From positions 372,001 through 436,000 of the forward strand of contig NZ_JAIUDA010000002.1 in assembly GCF_020179835.1 (NCBI RefSeq): DNA of 64,000 bases. The letters run 5' to 3'. Origin of the DNA: Pantoea sp. alder81. GTDB taxonomy: Bacteria > Pseudomonadota > Gammaproteobacteria > Enterobacterales > Enterobacteriaceae. Shown here piece by piece: positions 1 to 8,092 of this stretch. The notes under the pieces were generated by a model, which searched no databases, was not told where the DNA came from, and saw only the letters and a program-made list of their open reading frames with translations. The translations under genes were made by a program, and so were the position numbers. Each line of letters opens with the position of its first letter. The first letter of the stretch is position 1.

Positions 1-320
1 ACCAGATGCGCGCCACCGAACATTTTGTACCAAACTCGCGAACCCAGCCGCGCCGGATTGAGCCAATCCTGCGGATGAATTTTCTGGCCTAAAATCTGGA
101 TGACATCGGTACTGCGCTGATTGGCATTGAGCATAATTCGCCCACCGGTGGCGCGATAAAAGCCGGTCAGGCAGTTAAATACGGTGGTTTTACCGGCGCC
201 GTTCGGGCCAATAAGTGATGTCACCGACCCCCGCTCAACGGAGAGACTGACATCATTCAGCGCTTTAATACCGCCAAAACGCATCATTAAATTATCCACT
301 TGCAGGATGGCATCACTCAT
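1..320 (-). CDS. livG: LivG-type branched-chain amino acid ABC ATPase (partial, C-terminus outside window)
   Basis: Only the first ~106 residues are present; the gene runs off the left edge. Reading from ATG 320 gives MSDAILQVDNLMMRFGGIKA, then a Walker A motif (GPNGAGKTT, about residues 38-46) and the LTGFYRATGG segment typical of LivG ATPases. LivG powers uptake by the LivHM membrane pair, and a LivF partner would be expected further left. Its ATG lies inside the end of livM (ATGAGTGA, 8-bp overlap), so it is translated as part of the liv operon. The family call is firm; the exact amino acid or amide substrate is not determined by the ATPase. Confidence 0.9.
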   Translation of the reverse strand, partial: MSDAILQVDNLMMRFGGIKALNDVSLSVERGSVTSLIGPNGAGKTTVFNCLTGFYRATGGRIMLNANQRSTDVIQILGQKIHPQDWLNPARLGSRVWYKMFGGAHL

Positions 321-1596
321 GGCGATCTCCTTTTCGCAGCGGAACACCCACACGTGCGGTACGAACCAGTCCGCGCGGTCGCCAAATCATCATTAACACC
401 ATCAACATGCCAAACAGCAGCACGCGGTATTCGGCAAAACTGCGCAGCAGTTCCGGCGCGACCGTGAGCACAAAGGCGGCAAGGACGACGCCGAGCGTCG
501 AGCCCATTCCACCCAATACCACAATCGCCAGGATTAACGCCGATTCAAAGAAAGTGAAGGAGGTGGGATTCACAAACCCCTGATAGCTGGCAAAAAACAC
601 CCCGGCTATCCCGGCCGTCGAGGCACCCAACATGAAAGCAGAGAGTTTGACCAGCACATGGTTAAGCCCCATGGCGCGGCAGGCAATTTCATCTTCACGT
701 AACGCTTCCCAGGCCCGGCCAATTGGCATGCGCGTCAACCGATGCTTAATCAACAGCACCAGCAACACCACTAGCACCAGCACGACATAGATGAAGATGA
801 ATTTCATATTGGGGTTGTAATCGAGATGAAAAAACTCGTGATACGGCACACCGCCGTCTTTGGCTCGCCGGGCAAATTCAAGGCCAAAAAAGGTCGGTGA
901 AGGTATCGAGACCCCATTGGGTCCACCCGTGAATGACACCCAGTTGGTTAGCACCAGACGGATGATTTCACCAAAGCCAAGGGTCACAATGGCCAGATAG
1001 TCGCCGTGCATCCTGAGCACCGGAAAACCCAGCAGCGCGCCCGCAAAAGCGGCCAGCAAAGCCGCAATAGGCAACATACTCCAGAACCCGAGGCCAAGGT
1101 ACTCGTAGCCCAGAGCCAGACCATAAGCCCCGATAGCGTAAAATGCGACATATCCCAGATCGAGGAGTCCGGCCAGCCCCACCACAATGTTGAGTCCCAG
1201 CCCCAGCAGCACATAAATCAGCCCAAGAATGGCCACCGTTAGCAGGTATTTACTCGATATAAATGGAAAGGCAAATGCAGCAATCAACAACAGCGGCAAT
1301 ACCCAGCGCATCCGCGAACGATAGCCCGGCTCACGGACATAAACACCGTCATCATTGCCTTCAAATTTTCGCCTGAAGCGCTGCCCGTAAGGCGTAGTGG
1401 TAAACAGGCTCATCAATAAACGTCCTGCCATGACCAGCCCCACCAACAGCGCTACGCGTTGCGGCGACAATTTGAAGCTGTAACCATCCAGCACCACACC
1501 CACAATCGGACCAAACACTACCAGCGCAATCACTCCCGCCAGCAGCGTGTCGAGCAATGCTTCACGCATGCCCGCTTTTTGCGTCATTGCATTCAT
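313..1596 (-). CDS. livM: LivM-type branched-chain amino acid ABC permease
   Basis: 427-residue integral membrane protein, the usual size of LivM. A hydrophilic insert (about residues 65-90) follows two N-terminal membrane segments, and the conserved core is typical of the LivM family (YVLLGLGLNIVVGLAGLLDLG, then FTGGPNGVSIPSP). It forms the transmembrane channel with LivH. It starts 10 bp after the livH stop and overlaps livG by 8 bp, so the genes are one operon. Substrates of the family are leucine, isoleucine, valine and related neutral amino acids; related systems move short amides or urea. Confidence 0.92.
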   Translation of the reverse strand: MNAMTQKAGMREALLDTLLAGVIALVVFGPIVGVVLDGYSFKLSPQRVALLVGLVMAGRLLMSLFTTTPYGQRFRRKFEGNDDGVYVREPGYRSRMRWVLPLLLIAAFAFPFISSKYLLTVAILGLIYVLLGLGLNIVVGLAGLLDLGYVAFYAIGAYGLALGYEYLGLGFWSMLPIAALLAAFAGALLGFPVLRMHGDYLAIVTLGFGEIIRLVLTNWVSFTGGPNGVSIPSPTFFGLEFARRAKDGGVPYHEFFHLDYNPNMKFIFIYVVLVLVVLLVLLIKHRLTRMPIGRAWEALREDEIACRAMGLNHVLVKLSAFMLGASTAGIAGVFFASYQGFVNPTSFTFFESALILAIVVLGGMGSTLGVVLAAFVLTVAPELLRSFAEYRVLLFGMLMVLMMIWRPRGLVRTARVGVPLRKGDRHE

Positions 1597-1606
1597 CGTG
1601 GCTTCC

Positions 1607-2521
1607 TCACACTTTCGCGACCAGCGGACGCCCCAGGAGCCCCTGCGGACGGAAGATTAAAATCACCACCAGCAGCGAAAACGAGAACACATCTTTATAG
1701 TCAGAGTTCACCAGCCCCGCGAATTGAGCTTCCGCCACGCCCAGCAACAAGCCACCCAACATCGCGCCCGGCAGTGAGCCAATGCCGCCTAACACTGCGG
1801 CTGTAAAGGCTTTGATACCGATGATAAATCCGGCATAGAAATCAAAGGTGCCGTAGTTCATGGTCACCAGCACACCCGCCAGTCCAGCCATGGCTGCACC
1901 GATGACAAACACCAGCGAAATCACGCGGTCAGTATTGATGCCGAGAATAGACGCCATGCGCCGATCCTGCTGAACGGCACGGCAGATGCGGCCAAGTTTG
2001 GTGTACTGAATGATCCAGGTGAGCAACGCCATGCCACAGAACGCGGCAATCAGAATAAAGACTTTGGTCCAGGTGATTTGCACAATACCGCCATCCACTT
2101 CCATGCGCAGCACACCCGTCAGCAACGTCGGAATACCCTGCTGATTGGGGCCCTGGCTAAGTTGCACGTAGTTTTGCAGAATCAACGACATGCCGATGGC
2201 GGAAATCAGCGGCGCAAGGCGTGTGGAATTGCGCAGGGGCCGATAAGCAATACGCTCGATCGCCCAGCCATAAGCCGCCGTGACGATAATGGTGAACAGC
2301 AAGGTGCCGAAAATCAGTAATGGAAAAGAGTGAATACCAAAGAAACTCAGTAGCGCTAAGCCTATCGCGCATAAATAGGCGGAGATCATATACACCTCGC
2401 CGTGCGCGAAGTTGATCATGCCGATAATGCCGTAAACCATGGTGTAGCCGATGGCGATCAACCCATACACCGCGCCCAGCGTCAGGCCATTGATCAGTTG
2501 CTGTAAGAAGAAGGCGTCCAT
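1607..2521 (-). CDS. livH: LivH-type branched-chain amino acid ABC permease
   Basis: 304 residues from ATG 2521 (MDAFFLQQLINGLTLGAVYG), the conserved LivH N-terminus. An upstream in-frame start at 2551 would add ten residues not seen in the family, so I prefer 2521. The conserved segments IAIGYTMVYGIIGMINFAHG and AFTAAVLGGIGSLPGAMLGG mark the LIV permease family. It lies 80 bp after the binding-protein gene, with a GC-rich hairpin in between that may set the ratio of binding protein to membrane components. Confidence 0.92.
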   Translation of the reverse strand: MDAFFLQQLINGLTLGAVYGLIAIGYTMVYGIIGMINFAHGEVYMISAYLCAIGLALLSFFGIHSFPLLIFGTLLFTIIVTAAYGWAIERIAYRPLRNSTRLAPLISAIGMSLILQNYVQLSQGPNQQGIPTLLTGVLRMEVDGGIVQITWTKVFILIAAFCGMALLTWIIQYTKLGRICRAVQQDRRMASILGINTDRVISLVFVIGAAMAGLAGVLVTMNYGTFDFYAGFIIGIKAFTAAVLGGIGSLPGAMLGGLLLGVAEAQFAGLVNSDYKDVFSFSLLVVILIFRPQGLLGRPLVAKV

Positions 2522-2572
2522 AAATCCATCCCGCGCGTAGAGGGAGCGCACACATCGCGCCCAATGGCGAAA

Positions 2573-2591
2573 GGCCCCGTGATGCGGGGCC
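2573..2591 (-). terminator. Intercistronic hairpin between livJ and livH (attenuator or mRNA-stabilising stem)
   Basis: GGCCCCG (2573-2579) pairs perfectly with CGGGGCC (2585-2591) around a 5-nt loop. There is no strong U-run after it on the minus strand, so it probably reduces read-through or protects the upstream mRNA. Similar hairpins after periplasmic binding-protein genes are common in ABC operons. Confidence 0.5.
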
Positions 2592-2601
2592 GCGTGTCGA
2601 A

Positions 2602-3717
2602 TTACAGTTGGTGATACTTGCCTTTGTCATCCCACTGATAAACTACATAATCCGAGACTTTCAGATCGCCTTTGCCATCCCAGGCTTTTTTACCCATCAC
2701 GGTATCGACGCTGTTCGCTTTTAACCAGTCACTGGCTTTGGCGTTGTCTTTACCCGCGGCTTTGTAAGCCGCCGCAATAGCCTGCACAGAGGCGTATGCG
2801 TACAGGGTGTAACCTTCCGGTTCGAAGCCGCTGGCGCGGAACTTCTCAATTACCGCTTTGCCATCCGGAATGGTGCGCGGGTCATTACCGAAGGTCATGT
2901 AAACGCCTTTGGTGTACTGAGGCCCACCTGCCGCCGTCACCATCTCTTCTGTCACGATGCAGTCCCCGGAGAAGAAGGCTGCATTGACACCCTGTTCACG
3001 CATCTGACGCACCAGCGGGCCGGCTTCTGGATGACAACCACCGAAATAGACCACGTCGGGTTTCACCGCGCCAATCTTAGTGACCAACGCATTGAAGTCC
3101 TTCTCACCGCGAGAAAGCCCCTCATACAGCACCTCTTTCACGCCACGTTTTTCCAGCGCGGCTTTGGTGGCATCGGCCAGCCCCTGACCGTAAGTATCCT
3201 TGTCATGGATCACCGCCACCTTTTTCGCTTTCAGTTTGTCGATAATGAAGTCCGCTGCAATCGCACCTTGCTGATCGTCACGGCCACACATGCGGAACAT
3301 GGTTTTCATACCGCGCTCGGTGATTTGCGGGTTGGTGGATCCGGGGGTAATCGCCAGCACGCCAGCTTCGTCATACACTTCCGACGCGGGCATGGTGGAG
3401 GAGGAACAGAAGTGACCCACCACGGCCATCACTTTGTCCTGATCGACTAATCGGTTTGCTACCGATACCGCCTGTTTGGGTTCGCAGGCATCATCGCCCT
3501 GCACCAGCACAATTTTTTCGCCGTTTATACCACCAGCGGCATTGATATCATCGGCAGCCTGACTGGCGCCCTTCCAGTATTGCGCCCCGTAGGTCGCATT
3601 AGGTCCTGAGAACGGGCCGGCCACACCAATCTTGATATCCGCCTGAGCGTAAAATGCCATGCTCAGGCAACCTGCAAGTACCACCTTCACTGGGTGTTTC
3701 ATGAATTTCAAAGACAT
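2602..3717 (-). CDS. livJ: Periplasmic branched-chain amino acid-binding protein (LivJ/LivK/BraC-like)
   Basis: 371 residues from ATG 3717 (MSLKFMKHPVKVV), preceded by GAGG at a good distance; a longer reading frame to 3846 has no ribosome site and lacks homology-like sequence. A signal peptide ends near AFYAQA|DIKIG. The mature part has the classic type I binding-protein features: DIKIGVAGPFSGPNATYG, the conserved Cys pair region around GDDACEPKQ, and GVLAITPGSTNP. It captures the amino acid in the periplasm and hands it to LivHM. It is the first gene of the liv operon and is divergent from amn. The gene name is by family; LivJ and LivK cannot be told apart here. Confidence 0.88.
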   Translation of the reverse strand: MSLKFMKHPVKVVLAGCLSMAFYAQADIKIGVAGPFSGPNATYGAQYWKGASQAADDINAAGGINGEKIVLVQGDDACEPKQAVSVANRLVDQDKVMAVVGHFCSSSTMPASEVYDEAGVLAITPGSTNPQITERGMKTMFRMCGRDDQQGAIAADFIIDKLKAKKVAVIHDKDTYGQGLADATKAALEKRGVKEVLYEGLSRGEKDFNALVTKIGAVKPDVVYFGGCHPEAGPLVRQMREQGVNAAFFSGDCIVTEEMVTAAGGPQYTKGVYMTFGNDPRTIPDGKAVIEKFRASGFEPEGYTLYAYASVQAIAAAYKAAGKDNAKASDWLKANSVDTVMGKKAWDGKGDLKVSDYVVYQWDDKGKYHQL

Positions 3718-3830
3718 GCTTTCAATCCTCAACGGGTCAGGAACGGAGCCATACCACGGCCTGGGAGAAATCAATTTCTGAAACTTTTGCAGCACTGTAT
3801 GTAGCCGATAGGGCCACGATTTAGGATCAA

Positions 3831-3845
3831 GCAAGAAACTCGCCA
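3831..3845 (-). promoter_or_regulatory. Candidate sigma-54 (-24/-12) promoter for the liv operon
   Basis: On the minus strand the sequence reads TGGCGAGTTTCTTGC. This has the invariant GG and GC exactly 12 bp apart and a perfect TTGC(T) -12 element; it departs from TGGCAYRN4TTGCW at two positions. It sits 114 bp before the livJ ATG. An NtrC-like palindrome lies about 110-140 bp further upstream. Pattern match only. Confidence 0.5.
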
Positions 3846-3954
3846 AAGAAGACGGTCGGTGGCAGCTTTTTGCAGTGGCATCGCGCCAGGGCAGACGAGG
3901 CGCGTGGTGACATCCCTGCTAATCATAAACATAGCCAGAGTTAAGCTGCATACC

Positions 3955-3971
3955 AGCACCGTGATGGTGCA
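3955..3971 (-). promoter_or_regulatory. Candidate NtrC (NRI) enhancer site upstream of liv
   Basis: AGCACCGTGATGGTGCA has the NtrC half-sites GCACC and GGTGC separated by 5 bp, matching TGCACC-N5-GGTGCA at all but the first base. It lies about 135-150 bp before the start predicted from the sigma-54 element at 3831-3845, a normal enhancer distance. It is in the 345-bp livJ-amn divergent region (3718-4062); nothing else clear was seen there apart from the amn ribosome site. Confidence 0.5.
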
Positions 3972-4062
3972 GAATGCGGTCGATCACAGATTATTCATCG
4001 TGCTGGGGTGTTTATCCGCTATGCTCTGGTCAAATCGGTCCACGTTTCCTGAAGGAGAATCT

Positions 4063-5511
4063 ATGAATACGCAACGGAACGGATTGAGCAGCCAGCAGGC
4101 ACTGGATGAACTGGAACGCCTGTATGAAAGCGCGGTGGAAGCACTGCGCAACGCGATTCGCGATTTCACCACACAGGGCACGCTGCCGGATGAAGATGCG
4201 CGTCAGAAAGGCCTGTTTGTTTACCCGGAACTGCGCATCACCTGGTTAGGTGAAGGTCCTCAGCAGAACCGCACCCGCGCATGGGGACGCTTTACTCACA
4301 CCGGCAGTTACAGCACCACCATTACCCGCCCGGCACTGTTGCGTCACTACCTGAGTGAGCAATTACAGATGCTGGAGAAAGAGTACGACGTTCTGGTTGA
4401 AGTGGTGCCTTCACAGCAGGAGATTCCCTACCCGTACGTGATTGACGGCCTGACACTGGATCGTTCGATGAGCGCCAGCATTGCGCGCCATTTCCCTACC
4501 ACCGAGCTGTCGCAGATTGGCGATGAAACCGCAGATGGCCTGTTCCATGCCAATGCGATTTTCCCGCTGTCACACTTCGATGCGCTGCGCACTGATTTCT
4601 CCCTCGCACGTCTGCGCCATTACACCGGCACAGCCGTCGAGCATTTTCAGCCGTTTGTGCTCTTCACCAACTACACGCGCTATGTCGATGAGTTCGTTCG
4701 CTGGGCAATTGAGCAGGTCCAGGATCCTTCCACACCTTATGACAGCCTTGCCTGTGCTGGTGATGTGGTGATCACCGCTGACACCCAGGATCCTACTGCA
4801 ATGATGTCCGATCTGGCCTGGAAGAAGCATCAAATGCCCGCCTGGCACCTGACATCACCCAATCGCCGTGGCATCACGTTGGTGAACATTGGTGTGGGTC
4901 CTTCCAATGCTAAAACGATTTGCGACCACCTGGCGGTGATTCGCCCGCACGCCTGGCTGATGATTGGTCACTGCGGCGGTCTGCGCGAAAGCCAGACCAT
5001 CGGTGATTACGTGCTGGCACATGCTTATTTGCGTGACGATCATGTATTAGATAGCGTGCTGCCGCCGGACATTCCTATCCCAAGCATTGCTGAAGTGCAG
5101 CGTGCGCTGTATGACGCCACCAAAGCCGTGAGCGGCATGCCAGGAGAAGAGGTAAAACAGCGCCTGCGTACCGGCACGGTAGTGACCACGGATGACCGTA
5201 ACTGGGAGTTGCGTTACTCCGCTTCTGCATTGCGTTTTAACCTGAGTCGCGCGGTGGCGGTAGACATGGAGAGTGCCACGATTGCTGCACAGGGTTATCG
5301 CTTCCGTGTACCTTACGGCACCTTACTGTGCGTCTCGGATAAGCCACTGCACGGCGAGATTAAATTGCCGGGACAGGCGAATCGTTTCTATGAGGGGGCG
5401 ATTTCTGAGCATCTGCAGATTGGCATTTGCGCGGTAGAACTGCTGCGTGCTGAGGGCGATAAGTTACATTCAAGGAAGTTGCGCACCTTTAATGAACCCC
5501 CCTTCAGGTAA
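4063..5511 (+). CDS. amn: AMP nucleosidase
   Basis: 482 residues from ATG 4063, preceded by GAAGGAG; E. coli Amn is about the same length. An in-frame upstream extension to 3859 lacks a ribosome site and is rejected. The enzyme hydrolyses AMP to adenine and ribose 5-phosphate and helps balance the adenylate pool. The N-terminal Amn-specific domain (LERLYESAVEALRNAIRDF) is followed by the nucleoside-phosphorylase-like fold (VNIGVGPSNAKT, LMIGHCGGLRESQTIGDYVL, AVDMESATIAAQGYRF), whose Met-Glu-Ser segment binds ribose. In E. coli amn lies near cbl and nac. Here it is separated from them by about 48 kb. Confidence 0.96.
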   Translation: MNTQRNGLSSQQALDELERLYESAVEALRNAIRDFTTQGTLPDEDARQKGLFVYPELRITWLGEGPQQNRTRAWGRFTHTGSYSTTITRPALLRHYLSEQLQMLEKEYDVLVEVVPSQQEIPYPYVIDGLTLDRSMSASIARHFPTTELSQIGDETADGLFHANAIFPLSHFDALRTDFSLARLRHYTGTAVEHFQPFVLFTNYTRYVDEFVRWAIEQVQDPSTPYDSLACAGDVVITADTQDPTAMMSDLAWKKHQMPAWHLTSPNRRGITLVNIGVGPSNAKTICDHLAVIRPHAWLMIGHCGGLRESQTIGDYVLAHAYLRDDHVLDSVLPPDIPIPSIAEVQRALYDATKAVSGMPGEEVKQRLRTGTVVTTDDRNWELRYSASALRFNLSRAVAVDMESATIAAQGYRFRVPYGTLLCVSDKPLHGEIKLPGQANRFYEGAISEHLQIGICAVELLRAEGDKLHSRKLRTFNEPPFR

Positions 5512-5518
5512 AGGTTTA

Positions 5519-5543
5519 ACTCCGGTCCCAATGGGGCCGGAGT
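5519..5543 (+). terminator. Hairpin between convergent amn and the coiled-coil gene
   Basis: ACTCCGGTCCC (5519-5529) and GGGGCCGGAGT (5533-5543) form an 11-bp stem with one G-T pair and a 3-nt loop, starting 8 bp after the amn stop. There is no clear U-run on either side, so it may be a weak two-way terminator or a 3' end stabiliser. Confidence 0.5.
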
Positions 5544-5559
5544 CACATTGGATTTCAGA

Positions 5560-6042
5560 TCAAACTTTAACTAGCAGATCTTTCACAAACCAGGCCAGGA
5601 CAGCCAGAATAGCGGGCACCATAATGGACCAGGTGAGTCGGTCATTCAGCTTTTCAAATTTCACGTCAAGCTTTTCAAACTTCTCATCGATCCTGACAAA
5701 CTTCTTCTCAAATTTTTCATCCATGCGTTCAAACTTCACATCGATGCGTTGTTCCATTTTGTCTAGCTTGTCGTCGATGCGCAGTTCCAACTTTTCCAAT
5801 TTACCGTCGAAATGCAGCGCCATTTTCCCCAGTTTATCGTCAAAGTGCAGCGCCATCTTTTCGAACTTACCATCGGTACGCTTTTCCGACTGCCCCATTT
5901 CTCCCAGCAGTTCGGTACGCAGCGTGCCGATATCGGCCTTGGTCGCGAAATTCTCTGATCGCGCGGTCAGGACGGCAACATCCTGTTGAATTTGATGCGT
6001 GGTTTTTTCCAACAACCCGACTCGTTGAGTTAATTCTTCCAT
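5560..6042 (-). CDS. Small tail-anchored coiled-coil protein with seven 11-residue repeats
   Basis: 160 residues from ATG 6042, preceded by GAGGATTCAAAA; longer starts up to 6117 lack a comparable site. Residues 1-55 look helical (MEELTQRVGLLEKTTHQIQQ). Residues 56-132 are seven consecutive 11-residue units of the type (T/F/I)D-x-K-(L/F)-x-(K/R)-(M/L)-x-x-(H/R/K). This hendecad pattern gives a long, slightly right-handed coiled coil. A single membrane segment (about 138-155, MVPAILAVLAWFVKDLL) closes the protein, so it is probably anchored by its C-terminus with the rod in the cytoplasm. No enzyme motif is visible and I do not recognise a named family; the plan resembles Borrelia Bdr proteins, perhaps by convergence. 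It is a single gene convergent with amn. Confidence 0.8.
   Translation of the reverse strand: MEELTQRVGLLEKTTHQIQQDVAVLTARSENFATKADIGTLRTELLGEMGQSEKRTDGKFEKMALHFDDKLGKMALHFDGKLEKLELRIDDKLDKMEQRIDVKFERMDEKFEKKFVRIDEKFEKLDVKFEKLNDRLTWSIMVPAILAVLAWFVKDLLVKV
5647..5877 (-). repeat. In-gene tandem repeat, seven 33-bp units
   Basis: The DNA coding for residues 56-132 of the coiled-coil protein is seven 33-bp units. The closest copies share runs such as GCAGCGCCAT and still resemble each other at DNA level, so part of the array may have arisen by recent duplication and could vary in copy number between strains. Confidence 0.7.
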
Positions 6043-6343
6043 TTTTGAATCCTCAATATTCCTGACGACGTAGATAAGAGGTGGAAGAAACGGGGCAGCA
6101 CGCATGGCGTATTCCATTACAAACCTCCAGATAGACCCGGCTATCTCTTCACCTTGCAGATTAGTGAAACAGATTCGAGCCGATTAAACATTCCACGAAC
6201 CCGCCATTCACGGCAAAAAAAGATCAGGCAGGCATCAATACGCCGCACAGGCTAAAACTGGCAGAGAAATAACAGAAGGAGCCTTAGTGAAGGATTGCGA
6301 GAGGTCGCACAGAGAATATTTGCGGAGATGAAACAGAAAACAC

Positions 6344-6363
6344 GGAAGCCCGAGCGGGCTTCC
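6344..6363 (-). terminator. Terminator of the purine permease gene
   Basis: GGAAGCCC (6344-6351) and GGGCTTCC (6356-6363) form a perfect 8-bp stem with a 4-nt loop. On the minus strand it lies 12 bp after the permease stop and is followed by GTGTTTTCTGTTT. The rest of the 6043-6375 gap shows no gene. Confidence 0.7.
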
Positions 6364-6375
6364 GGAAACCAAAAC

Positions 6376-7677
6376 TTAAGCGCTTAACCAGCCCAGTTTG
6401 ATCACGAACAGAATCGAGAGAATCACCAGTGCAGCATTGATCTCTTTAGTACGACCACTCAGCAGTTTTACCACGGTCCAGGTAATGAAACCGAAGGCGA
6501 TACCGTTGGCGATGGAGTAAGTCAAAGGCATGGTCAGCGCGGTGACGGTTACTGGCGCAGCCGTAGTGATGTCTTTCCAGTCAATTTCGGCCAAACCAGA
6601 GGCCATCAACACCGCCACAAACAGTAATGCCGGTGCGGTAGCGTAAACCGGAACACTACCCGCCAACGGCGAGAAGAACAGGCTCAGCAGGAACAGCACA
6701 GCGACCACAATAGCCGTCAAACCGGTACGACCACCGGCACTGACACCTGCAGCAGATTCGACATAGCTGGTGGTGGTTGAGGTTCCCAGTAATGAACCAA
6801 ACAGCGCAGCAGCACTGTCAGCGATAAGCGCACGGCCCATTTTCGGCACATTGCCCTGCTCATCCGCCAGACCCGCACGCTTCGTCACGCCCAGCAGCGT
6901 ACCGGTATTATCGAACACATCCACAAACAGGAAGGCGAAGATAACGCTCACCAGACCTACGTTAAATGCACCGGAGATATCCAGTTGCATAAAGGTCGGT
7001 GCAATCGAAGGTGGCGCTGAGAAAACGCCACCAAATGGCGTCAGACCAATGCCCATCGAAATAAAGGTGACGACCAGGATACCAATCAGCACTGCGCCGG
7101 TCACGCGACGTGCTTCCAGCGCCACAATGATGAAGAAACCTAACAGTGCCAGCAGTGGGCCCGGTTTGGTCAGATCGCCCAGGCCAACCAGTGTTGCCGG
7201 GTTATCCACCACGATGCCCGCGCCTTCCAGCGCGATCAGTGCCAGGAACAAGCCAATACCCGCAGCGATACCCGCGCGCAGCGGCAACGGAATACTGGCA
7301 ATAATCCACTCACGGATTTTGAAAATCGACAGCGCAAAGAAGATGACCGCTGACAGGAACACCGCGCCGAGTGCGATCTGCCAGGTGTAGCCCATGTGCA
7401 GCACAACGGTATAAGTGAAGAAGGCATTGAGACCCATGCCCGGAGCAAGCGCGATCGGGTAGTTGGCGATCAGCCCCATCAGCACACAGCCAATTGCCGC
7501 CGCTAAACAGGTGGCCACAAATACCGCGCCTTTATCCATGCCGGTCGCACCGAGAATGCTCGGGTTAACAAACAGGATGTAGGCCATGGCCAGGAAGGTA
7601 GTGATACCCGCAATGATTTCTGTGCGCACGGTGGTGTTGTGCGCTTTAAGTTTGAAGAGTTTTTCTAACATCATCAT
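6376..7677 (-). CDS. NCS2/AzgA-family purine (adenine or guanine/hypoxanthine) permease
   Basis: 433 residues with about 12-14 membrane segments. Hallmarks of the AzgA-like branch of NCS2 are TEIIAGITTFLAMAYILFVNP, the PGMGLNAFF motif, VDVFDNTGTLLGVTKRAG and GTSTTTSYVESAAGVSAGGR, which is closest to the AdeP/AdeQ and GhxP/GhxQ proteins. It imports a purine base with protons. The start is three ATG codons in a row (7677, 7674, 7671); the third has the better spacing to GAGAG, so the true N-terminus may be two residues shorter. The gene stands alone with its own terminator and two PurR boxes upstream, which fits control by purine supply. The exact base transported cannot be read from the sequence. 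Confidence 0.9.
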   Translation of the reverse strand: MMMLEKLFKLKAHNTTVRTEIIAGITTFLAMAYILFVNPSILGATGMDKGAVFVATCLAAAIGCVLMGLIANYPIALAPGMGLNAFFTYTVVLHMGYTWQIALGAVFLSAVIFFALSIFKIREWIIASIPLPLRAGIAAGIGLFLALIALEGAGIVVDNPATLVGLGDLTKPGPLLALLGFFIIVALEARRVTGAVLIGILVVTFISMGIGLTPFGGVFSAPPSIAPTFMQLDISGAFNVGLVSVIFAFLFVDVFDNTGTLLGVTKRAGLADEQGNVPKMGRALIADSAAALFGSLLGTSTTTSYVESAAGVSAGGRTGLTAIVVAVLFLLSLFFSPLAGSVPVYATAPALLFVAVLMASGLAEIDWKDITTAAPVTVTALTMPLTYSIANGIAFGFITWTVVKLLSGRTKEINAALVILSILFVIKLGWLSA

Positions 7678-7833
7678 CTCTCATGAGCGGAGACGGCACG
7701 GGTGCACGTTCTCTCTTGCCAATGTGGTTGAAACACTAGTTATATTTTTGATGAAAGCGATTTGAGCCGGACGTAAGGCAAGAGCACCTTCCGCTTTCCC
7801 CTGTCCATATAGCAATAGCTATGCCATCACCGT

Positions 7834-7849
7834 ACGCAATCGTTTACGT
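7834..7849. promoter_or_regulatory. PurR box 1 upstream of the purine permease
   Basis: ACGCAATCGTTTACGT matches the palindromic PurR consensus ACGCAAACGTTTGCGT at 14 of 16 positions. It lies about 160 bp upstream of the permease start, in the 415-bp region shared with the divergent response-regulator gene. Confidence 0.6.
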
Positions 7850-7922
7850 TTACGAATAGCGCGACGGTTAAGATAATTCCGAACCAGAATGAGGCGCGAT
7901 TATGGTGCATTGCACTATTGCC

Positions 7923-7938
7923 GCGCAATCGTTTTCCC
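7923..7938. promoter_or_regulatory. PurR box 2 upstream of the purine permease
   Basis: GCGCAATCGTTTTCCC keeps the CGCAANCGTTT core of PurR sites, with 13 of 16 matching ACGCAAACGTTTTCNT. It is 89 bp from box 1, so PurR bound at both might loop the DNA. It is also 155 bp from the response-regulator start, but the permease is the more natural target. Confidence 0.45.
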
Positions 7939-8092
7939 TACGGTCAATGGTCTCGGTAGAAAATATTGCGGCAACGCACGATTTCGCACACTGCCTGGCG
8001 ATGGCGCTCACGTTTCTGCAGCATAGGGCAGCAGCTTAAAAACATCGGGTTACACTGCTTTTTAACCCTTTCGCAACATGTGAGAAAGCGCA

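Noticed and set aside
3859..4062. N-terminal extension of Amn (68 extra codons)
   Set aside because: The start at 4063 has a strong ribosome site and gives the normal length. The extension crosses the liv/amn control region.
5447..5989. 180-codon plus-strand frame rich in Ser, Asn and Phe repeats
   Set aside because: It is the antisense reading of the 33-bp repeats in the coiled-coil gene, whose own frame has a ribosome site and a membrane segment.
6770..7390. 206-codon plus-strand frame opposite the purine permease
   Set aside because: Shadow frame; the permease is full length and well conserved.
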